NCBI GenBank assembly: GCA_938002705.1
Contig: CALLAG010000275.1
Location: forward strand, 1 to 5,286
Source of the DNA: an uncultured Saprospiraceae bacterium
Lineage (GTDB): Bacteria > Bacteroidota > Bacteroidia > Chitinophagales > Saprospiraceae
Length of the DNA stretch: 5,286 bases
Reading direction: 5' to 3'
The notes below the pieces were generated by a model. The model made no database searches. It was given only the letters and a program-made list of their open reading frames with translations, and was not told the DNA's origin. Below are positions 1 to 5,286 of the stretch, one piece after another (position 1 is the stretch's first letter; the number at the start of each line of letters is the position of its first letter). A program made the translations under genes and the position numbers.

Positions 1-12
1 CAGTATTACGAT

Positions 13-42
13 GGTTGGGGATCTCCTCCCCAACCTATTTTT
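13..42 (+). terminator. Rho-independent terminator of an upstream gene
   Basis: A perfect 9-bp inverted repeat, GGTTGGGGA (13-21) against TCCCCAACC (27-35), encloses a 5-nt loop and is followed by TATTTTTA, a T-rich tract on the + strand. Six of the nine pairs are G-C. This is the classic shape of an intrinsic terminator. It lies only 27 bp before the protease start, so it most likely ends a transcript entering from the left, outside the window. The protease promoter must then overlap the hairpin or lie in the short AT-rich stretch after it, unless readthrough feeds the gene. Confidence 0.7.
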
Positions 43-69
43 ATTTATAACAATTAAATCTATAAGCAA

Positions 70-1584
70 ATGAAAAGAGACATGATCTTTTCGGGCTTGA
101 TTGCTTTAGTTGTAAGTGTATCAAGCTTCGGAATCCTAAAAATAATCGATAAAGAAGATCGTACTGTAAGAATAGAACACGTAGATGCTACGCCTTCTAA
201 AAGTGCAGTGTATAGTATAGATCACGATGGCAATGCTGTACCACTGGATTTTCATGAGACAGCATCTAACGTACTGGAAGGTGTGGTTCATATTAAGTCT
301 ACGCAATTGATCAATCAGGGCAATAGTACTTACCAGTACAGAAGTATTCCAGATCCATTTAGAGAGTTTTTTGGACCTCAGATGGAGCGACAGTTTTTCT
401 TCCCTAATAGAAATAAGTTAGAAGATGAGAAAATACCTAATAGAGTAGGGAGTGGTTCTGGTGTTATTATAAGCGATGATGGATATATTGTGACCAATAA
501 TCATGTGGTAGCAGACTCTGATGATATAGAGATAACGCTGCATGATAACAGAACTTATAAGGCGATAGTCATAGGCACAGATCCTTCTACGGATCTAGCT
601 CTGCTAAAGATCAAAGAAATGGATCTGCCCACTGTTCCATTTACTAACTCAAGTGATGTCAAGATAGGGCAGTGGGTGATGGCCGTAGGTAACCCCATGG
701 GACTGAACTCTACAGTAACAGCAGGTATCATAAGCGCCAAAGGGAGAAATATAAATATCTTAAAAGATAAATACGCTGTAGAGAATTTCATACAGACGGA
801 TGCCGCAATTAATCCAGGCAACAGCGGTGGAGCACTTGTGAATCTTAATGGAGGGCTTATAGGGATTAATACGGCTATAGCGAGTCCGACAGGTTCTTTT
901 GCAGGCTATGGATTTGCAGTACCATCTAATATTGTAGAGAAAGTTATCACAGACTTGATGGAGTATGGGACAGTCCAGCGAGGTGTCTTAGGCGTAATGA
1001 TTAGAACCTTAGATAGTAATCTCACTAAGGATAAGTCTATAGATATCTCAAAGGGTGTATACGTAGATAGCTTAATGGCTAATAGCGCTGCAGGAGAAGC
1101 GGGTATCAAAGTCGGTGATGTCATCATTAAGGTAAATGATGAAAAAGTGAGCACTTCTCCTGAACTCCAAGGCGTCATCGCCCAATATAGGCCCGGAGAA
1201 GAAATTGATATTTATATCTACAGAGATGGTCGAGAGGAGGTCAAAAAAGTAAAACTCAATAGTCGTGATGGACTGAACTCCGAGATGAGTAAAGATCAGA
1301 GCCAGCTTCTAAAAATGCTCGGAGCACAGATGCAAGAATTAGATGATCAGGACCTTAAAGAATTAAATATCAAATCCGGTGTCAAGGTAGAAAAAATAGT
1401 CTCTGGTAAAATCAGAAAACATACTCAGATGAGAGAGGGATTCGTGATTACACATGTTAATAATAAGTCCGTAAAAAATCTAAGCGATTTGCTCGATAAA
1501 ATAGAGGACTTAGAAGGTGGTATTATGATAGAAGGTGTCTACAGTGATATCCCAGGCAAATACTATTATGCATTAGGACTTTAA
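70..1584 (+). CDS. degP: Periplasmic HtrA/DegP-family serine endoprotease (Do-like), two PDZ domains
   Basis: This 504-aa protein is an ATP-independent protease of the envelope. In this family the enzyme degrades, and sometimes refolds, misfolded periplasmic and outer-membrane proteins as a cage-forming trimer-based oligomer. The N-terminus (MKRDM, then hydrophobic residues 6-25) is a signal peptide or anchor with no obvious AxA cleavage site. A DegP-like LA loop follows, with DPFREFFGP at 95-103. The trypsin-fold domain runs from about 65 to 300 and has the complete triad: His145 in TNNHVV, Asp175 in STDLALLK, and Ser252 in NPGNSGGAL. PDZ1 spans about 303-396, starting with RGVLGV. PDZ2, about 410-504, is more diverged and has no clear carboxylate-binding loop. 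Length is normal for Bacteroidota DegP. The start has no Shine-Dalgarno but an A-rich leader, usual in this phylum. A small ORF follows 14 bp after the stop. Family assignment is firm; the choice of degP over another htrA paralogue name is less so. Confidence 0.95.
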   Translation: MKRDMIFSGLIALVVSVSSFGILKIIDKEDRTVRIEHVDATPSKSAVYSIDHDGNAVPLDFHETASNVLEGVVHIKSTQLINQGNSTYQYRSIPDPFREFFGPQMERQFFFPNRNKLEDEKIPNRVGSGSGVIISDDGYIVTNNHVVADSDDIEITLHDNRTYKAIVIGTDPSTDLALLKIKEMDLPTVPFTNSSDVKIGQWVMAVGNPMGLNSTVTAGIISAKGRNINILKDKYAVENFIQTDAAINPGNSGGALVNLNGGLIGINTAIASPTGSFAGYGFAVPSNIVEKVITDLMEYGTVQRGVLGVMIRTLDSNLTKDKSIDISKGVYVDSLMANSAAGEAGIKVGDVIIKVNDEKVSTSPELQGVIAQYRPGEEIDIYIYRDGREEVKKVKLNSRDGLNSEMSKDQSQLLKMLGAQMQELDDQDLKELNIKSGVKVEKIVSGKIRKHTQMREGFVITHVNNKSVKNLSDLLDKIEDLEGGIMIEGVYSDIPGKYYYALGL

Positions 1585-1598
1585 AATATATATGGATT

Positions 1599-1751
1599 AT
1601 GAACAATGAAATGATAACCGATGATGAGATAACTATCCAGTGGGTGGATAGAAAGGATGATAAATATATAGTGAAATTCGAGTCTATAGAAGTACCTATA
1701 GAAATGAATAGTGGTTATTATAACAGCATGATCAAGCCATTATATAATTAG
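1599..1751 (+). CDS. Small hypothetical protein, 50 aa
   Basis: I do not recognise this protein. The frame begins at ATG 1599, 14 bp after the protease stop, and ends with TAG 1749-1751. The product is acidic at the front (MNNEMITDDEITIQW) and continues with alternating polar and hydrophobic residues (KYIVKFESIEVPIEM), which looks like a two- or three-strand beta structure. It has no signal peptide, membrane segment or cysteine. An in-frame Met5 at 1611 is an alternative start. The case for a real gene rests on its position: it fills the space between the protease and the terminator at 1780, and its codon choice resembles its neighbours. It would be cotranscribed with the protease. The case against is its shortness and the lack of a ribosome binding site. 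It could be a cytoplasmic accessory protein or simply an open 3' UTR. Confidence 0.5.
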   Translation: MNNEMITDDEITIQWVDRKDDKYIVKFESIEVPIEMNSGYYNSMIKPLYN

Positions 1752-1779
1752 AGAAGGTTTCGGTTTATAGTTTTACAGC

Positions 1780-1814
1780 ACCCTTATCATTTATTTGATA
1801 AGGGTACTTTTATT
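1780..1814 (+). terminator. Rho-independent terminator ending the degP unit
   Basis: A perfect 10-bp inverted repeat, ACCCTTATCA (1780-1789) with TGATAAGGGT (1796-1805), flanks a 6-nt loop and is followed by ACTTTTATT. The T-tract is on the + strand side only, and the opposite flank has no matching T-run, so it acts on rightward transcription. It sits 28 bp after the stop of the small ORF. It separates the protease unit from the next gene block, which therefore needs its own promoter between about 1800 and 1900. Confidence 0.75.
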
Positions 1815-1823
1815 ATAATATGG

Positions 1824-1836
1824 AGTAGTGACTACT
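1824..1836. repeat. 13-bp perfect odd palindrome, possible operator
   Basis: AGTAGT (1824-1829) and ACTACT (1831-1836) are exact inverted repeats around one G. The site lies 10 bp after the terminator T-tract and 71 bp before the preferred start of the membrane-protein gene, where an operator would be expected. The symmetry is seen directly; the regulatory role is inference, and a 6-bp half-site can arise by chance. Confidence 0.25.
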
Positions 1837-1907
1837 GTACACTGATGCTCACAATTCGAAAAAGAATTCTTACATTCAGTAATTCTGGATTTATAAGAAT
1901 AAAAATC

Positions 1908-2528
1908 ATGATTAATCTTTTTCTAAAAGCGAAGCACTGGCAACTATTTTTAGCCATAATTGTAATACCGTTTATTATTTATATGACTTTTATTGGTGTG
2001 GTTATCTCCAGTATGGTGGGCAATGATAATCCTGACCCCGGTATTTTCTTAGATATGTTTTCGATCTTTCCTCTCGTTATCCTTATTACAGGATCCATAC
2101 AGTTTACATGGTTTTGGTCGGTAGGTGTTGGGCTTAATAAGAAAATTCCTGATGGACTTAAGCTTAATGTCCATAGATTTAAGATGGCTTTCGTCTGTGT
2201 AATTGTGGGGATGATAGCCTACTTGTACATGATATATTCATTAATCAAAAATATAGCTTTCGCAACACAGCAAGATTATAACCCAGCGTTACCAGGACTT
2301 ATATTTCCGTCAGTATTGATTCTCATGTTTTCAGTATTCTATATCTATTATTTTGTCGCTAAGACGATAAGGACAGCTGAGCTACAAAAAGATATTACCG
2401 TAGGTGATTACATCGGAGAATTTTTCTTGATTTATTTCTTTCCGATAGGCATATGGTTTATACAACCTAAGATCAACAAGATGGTGCAAGAAGATTCTGA
2501 GCGAGATGAACTCATCGATATATTATAG
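1908..2528 (+). CDS. Small multi-pass inner-membrane protein of a Bacteroidota family, function unknown
   Basis: This 206-aa protein has about four hydrophobic segments, at roughly residues 13-36, 52-73, 94-115 and 131-151. A further aromatic hydrophobic stretch at about 170-186 (EFFLIYFFPIGIWFIQPKIN) may be a re-entrant or fifth segment. The tail is charged and probably cytosolic. The opening (MINLFLKAKHWQLF), an internal FWSVGVGL, YYFVAKTIRTAELQ, and the 'FPIGIWFIQPKIN' block match, from memory, a group of uncharacterised Bacteroidota membrane proteins that begin at this point. An in-frame ATG at 1845 would add 21 residues (MLTIRKRILTF...), but these do not resemble the family, so I prefer 1908, which also has an A-rich leader. 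No catalytic motif is visible. The S41 peptidase gene starts 24 bp downstream in the same direction, probably in the same operon. The gene is real; its function is unknown. Confidence 0.82.
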   Translation: MINLFLKAKHWQLFLAIIVIPFIIYMTFIGVVISSMVGNDNPDPGIFLDMFSIFPLVILITGSIQFTWFWSVGVGLNKKIPDGLKLNVHRFKMAFVCVIVGMIAYLYMIYSLIKNIAFATQQDYNPALPGLIFPSVLILMFSVFYIYYFVAKTIRTAELQKDITVGDYIGEFFLIYFFPIGIWFIQPKINKMVQEDSERDELIDIL

Positions 2529-2540
2529 TATACGCGTATA
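2529..2540. repeat. 12-bp perfect palindrome between two operon genes
   Basis: TATACGCGTATA is self-complementary over all 12 bases and starts immediately after the TAG stop of the membrane-protein gene. The CGCG core stands out in AT-rich surroundings. The gap to the next start is only 24 bp, so the palindrome occupies half of it. It could be a protein-binding site, but it is too short with no loop to be a good RNA hairpin and no T-run follows. The symmetry is certain and a function is speculative. Confidence 0.25.
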
Positions 2541-2552
2541 ATCAGAATCGAT

Positions 2553-4343
2553 ATGAAACTTAACTATATAATTACCCTTTTGCTTTTGATAACTCAGGTA
2601 GCGTGTGCTCAGACTAAAGTGACTTTTGAGGTAGATAAAGTACCAGATGATACAACTCAAAAAGTAGGCATAAGAGGTAATCTAAAACCACTGTCCTGGG
2701 ATAGTACTATAGAACTTGATTATGTAGATAGCGTCTATACTACTACAATAGACTTTCCAGATTTGGAAGATCAGTTGGAGTTTAAGTTTGTTAGATACAA
2801 TGCTGATGATAGTCCAACCTGGGAGACGATCGACAATAGGAAGCTGAAATTAGTAGCTGGTAAAAATTATACTTCAAAAAATTCATGGAATCAAGAACAA
2901 TTAATTGATGTCAGTAGTCTGGAGAAAATACCTTCATCAAAACTCCTCGAAGATTATAAGCTTATAGAACTGATGGTCCTGGATGTGCATCCTGGGACTT
3001 ATCGATATAATAATAAAAAAGAGATAGAGAGTGCATTAAAGGAATTGAAAAATAAATTCAGTAAGTCATTAACATATGGAGAAGCCTATTTAGCTATTTC
3101 TAAAATGACAGCGTTGCTTAAGTGTGATCATACCAAGGCTGGGTATAATAATCAGAATGTTATTATTAATAACGTTATCCATTATCAGAAGGATAAGCTT
3201 CCATTTGCTTTTAAGTGGATAGGTGATAAGATGATAGTAACACGCAATGCATCAGGTGAAAAAGCGCTTGATCAGCATCCATCTATCCTCAAGATCAATG
3301 ATGTCGATGTAAAATCGATAATGAAAAATATGAAAACATATATCGGGGCTGACGGTAGTACCGATGCTAATAGGATATATAAAATGGGACTTAGTGCTTA
3401 TGACTTCAGATATCATGCATTTGATATTTTTTATCCATTGTTGTATCCTATGGATGGTGACTCTGTAAAGTTAGAGATTAGACAATATGAGGGTGATACA
3501 ACTGAGACTATCTATGTGGCACCTTTGACACGCGAAGAACGTTCTGAGATTCTAACCACTCGATATGTTGATTATCCTATAACGAGAGATGACTTATGGG
3601 ATTTTGAAATGTTAGATGATCATACAGCAATACTTACAATAGGTTCTTTCGGCCTTAATGGATGGAAAGCGATGACTTTAGATTATAAAGAGTTCTTAGC
3701 TAACTGTTTTGAGGAATTGCAAGATCGTAAAATAGATAACCTGATTATCGACCTACGGGAGAATACTGGTGGTGCTGATGAGATGGCTGATGAGTTGTTC
3801 TCTTACCTAAGCGAATATAATTATGATTATGATAGGGAGGGGAGGACACGATATCTGAAATTTCCAGAAGCTTTAAAGCCTTATATCAGAACTTGGGGTG
3901 ACTCGCCTTGGTACTATAATCTCAATCCGAAAAGTAGAGAGCCTGTAGATGGCTACTATATTTTTAAAGATAATTTCAAAACCAAAAAAAGAAAATCTAA
4001 TAAGAATATATATAAAGGCAAATCATATCTTCTAACAAGTTCTGCTAACACCTCATTAGCTTACTATACTGCTTATAGATTCAAATATCAAAAACTCGGA
4101 CCTATTATAGGTCAAGAAACGGGAGGCAATCTTAATGATATAAATGGTGGGCAGATCATCTTCATGACCTTACCTAATTCTACAATAGAAATAGATTTTC
4201 CAGTGATGGGTGGATTCATTACTGAGCCTCAGCCTGATAAGGGTGTGATTCCAGATGTTGAAGTAATATATGCGTGGAAAGATATAATAGATAATAGTGA
4301 CATAGAAGTAGAAGAGGTCTTAAAACTTATAGACAGAAGGTAA
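2553..4343 (+). CDS. Exported S41-family peptidase homologue with N-terminal CBM20-like starch-binding domain
   Basis: The 596-aa product starts with a signal peptide (MKLNYIITLLLLITQ) ending VACAQT. This allows signal peptidase I cleavage after ACA or lipidation at Cys18, though Gln at -3 makes a poor lipobox. Residues 21-103 match the CBM20 pattern: VTFEV, GNLKPLSWD (Trp49), LEFKFV (Lys78), TWE (Trp90-Glu91), DNRKLKL (Asn95-Arg96). The peptidase part begins at about 130 with DVHPGTYRY, the helical cap typical of Bacteroidota S41 proteins. It continues with the CDHTKAGY motif (His193), a PDZ-like remnant near 245-258 (ILKINDVDV), LIIDLRENTGG (397-407), LLTSSANTSLAYY with likely nucleophile Ser501, and GPIIGQETGG (516-525, Glu522). 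No Lys sits about 25 residues after Ser501, so it is tricorn/IRBP-like rather than a CtpA Ser-Lys enzyme. A likely role is hydrolysis of peptides in the periplasm or at the cell surface; the substrate is unknown. The stop overlaps the next start by one base. Confidence 0.88.
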   Translation: MKLNYIITLLLLITQVACAQTKVTFEVDKVPDDTTQKVGIRGNLKPLSWDSTIELDYVDSVYTTTIDFPDLEDQLEFKFVRYNADDSPTWETIDNRKLKLVAGKNYTSKNSWNQEQLIDVSSLEKIPSSKLLEDYKLIELMVLDVHPGTYRYNNKKEIESALKELKNKFSKSLTYGEAYLAISKMTALLKCDHTKAGYNNQNVIINNVIHYQKDKLPFAFKWIGDKMIVTRNASGEKALDQHPSILKINDVDVKSIMKNMKTYIGADGSTDANRIYKMGLSAYDFRYHAFDIFYPLLYPMDGDSVKLEIRQYEGDTTETIYVAPLTREERSEILTTRYVDYPITRDDLWDFEMLDDHTAILTIGSFGLNGWKAMTLDYKEFLANCFEELQDRKIDNLIIDLRENTGGADEMADELFSYLSEYNYDYDREGRTRYLKFPEALKPYIRTWGDSPWYYNLNPKSREPVDGYYIFKDNFKTKKRKSNKNIYKGKSYLLTSSANTSLAYYTAYRFKYQKLGPIIGQETGGNLNDINGGQIIFMTLPNSTIEIDFPVMGGFITEPQPDKGVIPDVEVIYAWKDIIDNSDIEVEEVLKLIDRR

Positions 4344-5209
4344 TGCGAGTAGGTATATTAGGCATAGGAGCTATAGGCTCAGTGATTGCTCATTGTTTAG
4401 AATTGCATCATGATGTTTATTATTTTAATAGATCTACTAAATCTAAGATTAAAGTCAAGAAAAATAATGATGTCTTGATTAGGAAAATAGAATTATCTCT
4501 TGTTGATAAAGTGCCTACTTTAGATTGGTTGATAATTTGTCTCAAAGAGTATCACTATTCTGATGCTCATGATACATTACAATCACTGATTACAACTGAT
4601 ACCAAAGTTGCAGTTATACGTAATGGGATTAATCTTGAAGAGCCCATATTAAGATATACGGATTCCAAAAATATCGTCGAATGTATTATTGATTGTCCAA
4701 CCCAAGTACTAAATGATGGTATGTATCACCAATTATATGATCCTATAATTAAAGTCAGTAATGGAAAGCTTAGCTCTGAATTTAGAGGACTATTTCGGCT
4801 TGATCGGTTAGGTATAGTTGAAGTTGAAGATTATCATACTGAGAGCTGGAAGAAGTTGATTGAAAGTAGTGCAATAGGTAGTATTCTCTGTCTAACTGGA
4901 GAGACATGCCGTATATTTGAGAATTCAGAATTAGTCAATCTTTATGGGCTAATAATCGATGAAGCTATTTTGGTAGCAAAAGCAGATAACGCCAATATTA
5001 GTTTAGAATTTAAATCTGAATTAGTACAAAAACTTATTGCATACCCACCTGATAAGGGAAGTTCTATGCTTACCGACAGAATTAGGGGTTCTCTCATAGA
5101 AGTCAATGCAAAGAATGGGATTATCTCTCAAGTAGCTAAAAAACATAATATAAGAACAGAATTAAATGATACACTTAGTTTGCTATTAAGGTGTATCAAT
5201 ATGAGATAG
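4343..5209 (+). CDS. Ketopantoate reductase (PanE/ApbA)-like NAD(P)-dependent oxidoreductase
   Basis: This 288-aa cytosolic protein has the two-domain layout of 2-dehydropantoate 2-reductase, which makes pantoate for coenzyme A using NADPH. Residues 1-30 form the Rossmann start with GxGxxG (Gly7, Gly9, Gly12) and then FNRS after the second strand. Lys68 in CLKEYHYSDA and Asn94 in IRNGINLEE match conserved PanE positions. The C-terminal helical domain has ESWKKL (Lys171, aligned with E. coli Lys176), SSML (240-243) and EVNAKNG (Glu253, aligned with Glu256). Two pocket asparagines of the E. coli enzyme (Asn180, Asn184) appear to be Ser175 and Gly179 here, so another 2-oxo or 3-oxo acid substrate is possible and I withhold the panE symbol. 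These alignments are by eye from memory. The ATG overlaps the peptidase stop (TAATG), implying translational coupling. Length is close to the usual 290-305. Confidence 0.85.
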   Translation: MRVGILGIGAIGSVIAHCLELHHDVYYFNRSTKSKIKVKKNNDVLIRKIELSLVDKVPTLDWLIICLKEYHYSDAHDTLQSLITTDTKVAVIRNGINLEEPILRYTDSKNIVECIIDCPTQVLNDGMYHQLYDPIIKVSNGKLSSEFRGLFRLDRLGIVEVEDYHTESWKKLIESSAIGSILCLTGETCRIFENSELVNLYGLIIDEAILVAKADNANISLEFKSELVQKLIAYPPDKGSSMLTDRIRGSLIEVNAKNGIISQVAKKHNIRTELNDTLSLLLRCINMR

Positions 5210-5286
5210 TATGATAAGTCATAGTATTATGTTTATTGCAGCATAAATATCCTTCGCCGACATTGCGATCATATATATGTATAACA

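Noticed and set aside
555..821. Minus-strand open frame of 88 codons within the protease gene
   Set aside because: It lies opposite the catalytic domain of a clearly coding gene, has no recognisable domain, and its composition is that of an antisense shadow.
906..1178. Minus-strand open frame of 90 codons within the protease gene
   Set aside because: It mirrors the PDZ1 region of degP and shows no independent coding evidence.
1845..1907. 21-residue N-terminal extension of the membrane protein
   Set aside because: Residues MLTIRKRILTF and following do not fit the remembered family start, while ATG 1908 gives the familiar MINxFLKAKHWQ opening with an A-rich leader. It cannot be fully excluded.
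2595..2615. Firm call of a lipoprotein from Cys18 of the S41 peptidase
   Set aside because: The lipobox would read Q-V-A-C with Gln at -3, and ACA|QT also suits signal peptidase I, so lipidation is left as an option only.
3980..3994. Run of seven A in the peptidase gene as a programmed frameshift site or sequencing error
   Set aside because: The frame continues through conserved S41 motifs on both sides (IDLRENTGG before, GPIIGQETGG after), so the A-run just encodes a Lys/Arg-rich loop at residues 476-490.
5227..5246. Inverted repeat TTATG ... CATAA after the reductase gene as a terminator
   Set aside because: The stem is only 5 bp, AT-rich, with a 10-nt loop and no following T-run.
5219..5286. 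Possible tail of a convergent minus-strand gene entering from the right edge (ends ...SAKDIYAAINIIL, stop at 5219-5221)
   Set aside because: Only 21 codons are visible, there is no recognisable motif and no terminator between it and the reductase; an open frame this short is expected by chance.

Overview
The window looks like a piece of an AT-rich Bacteroidota chromosome, probably a free-living flavobacterium or saprospirian. The evidence is the heavy use of ATA, AGA and GTA codons, the near absence of Shine-Dalgarno sequences, and a membrane protein of a type I know only from this phylum (its 'FLKAKHWQLF' opening). Every supportable gene is on the + strand. No mobile element, CRISPR array, tRNA or rRNA is visible.

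Region 1 (1-1814) is a short transcription unit. An intrinsic terminator at 13-42 closes whatever lies upstream. It is followed at 70 by a complete periplasmic HtrA/DegP-type serine protease with an intact His145-Asp175-Ser252 triad and two PDZ domains. Fourteen bases after its stop comes a small unrecognised 50-codon ORF (1599-1751). A perfect 10-bp stem terminator (1780-1814) then ends the unit.

Region 2 (1815-5209) is a three-gene block likely to be one operon. It holds a small multi-pass membrane protein (best start 1908), an exported S41-family peptidase homologue of 596 aa, and a ketopantoate-reductase-like NAD(P)-dependent oxidoreductase. The gap between the first two genes is 24 bp and contains a perfect 12-bp palindrome. 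The last two overlap by one base (TAATG), which suggests translational coupling.

The most interesting gene is the S41 peptidase. Its first ~85 mature residues read as a CBM20-type starch-binding domain, and the aromatic and polar residues that form sugar-binding site 1 in fungal glucoamylase appear to be kept. They sit in front of a tricorn/IRBP-like S41 fold with a DHT motif and a nucleophile Ser501. The reductase keeps the catalytic Lys and Glu of PanE but seems to have lost two substrate-pocket Asn residues, so ketopantoate may not be its substrate. The genes do not form a recognisable pathway. Nothing here amounts to a clearly new system; the peptidase fusion and its coupled reductase are the points worth following up.

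The last 77 bases (5210-5286) hold no gene or terminator that I can support.
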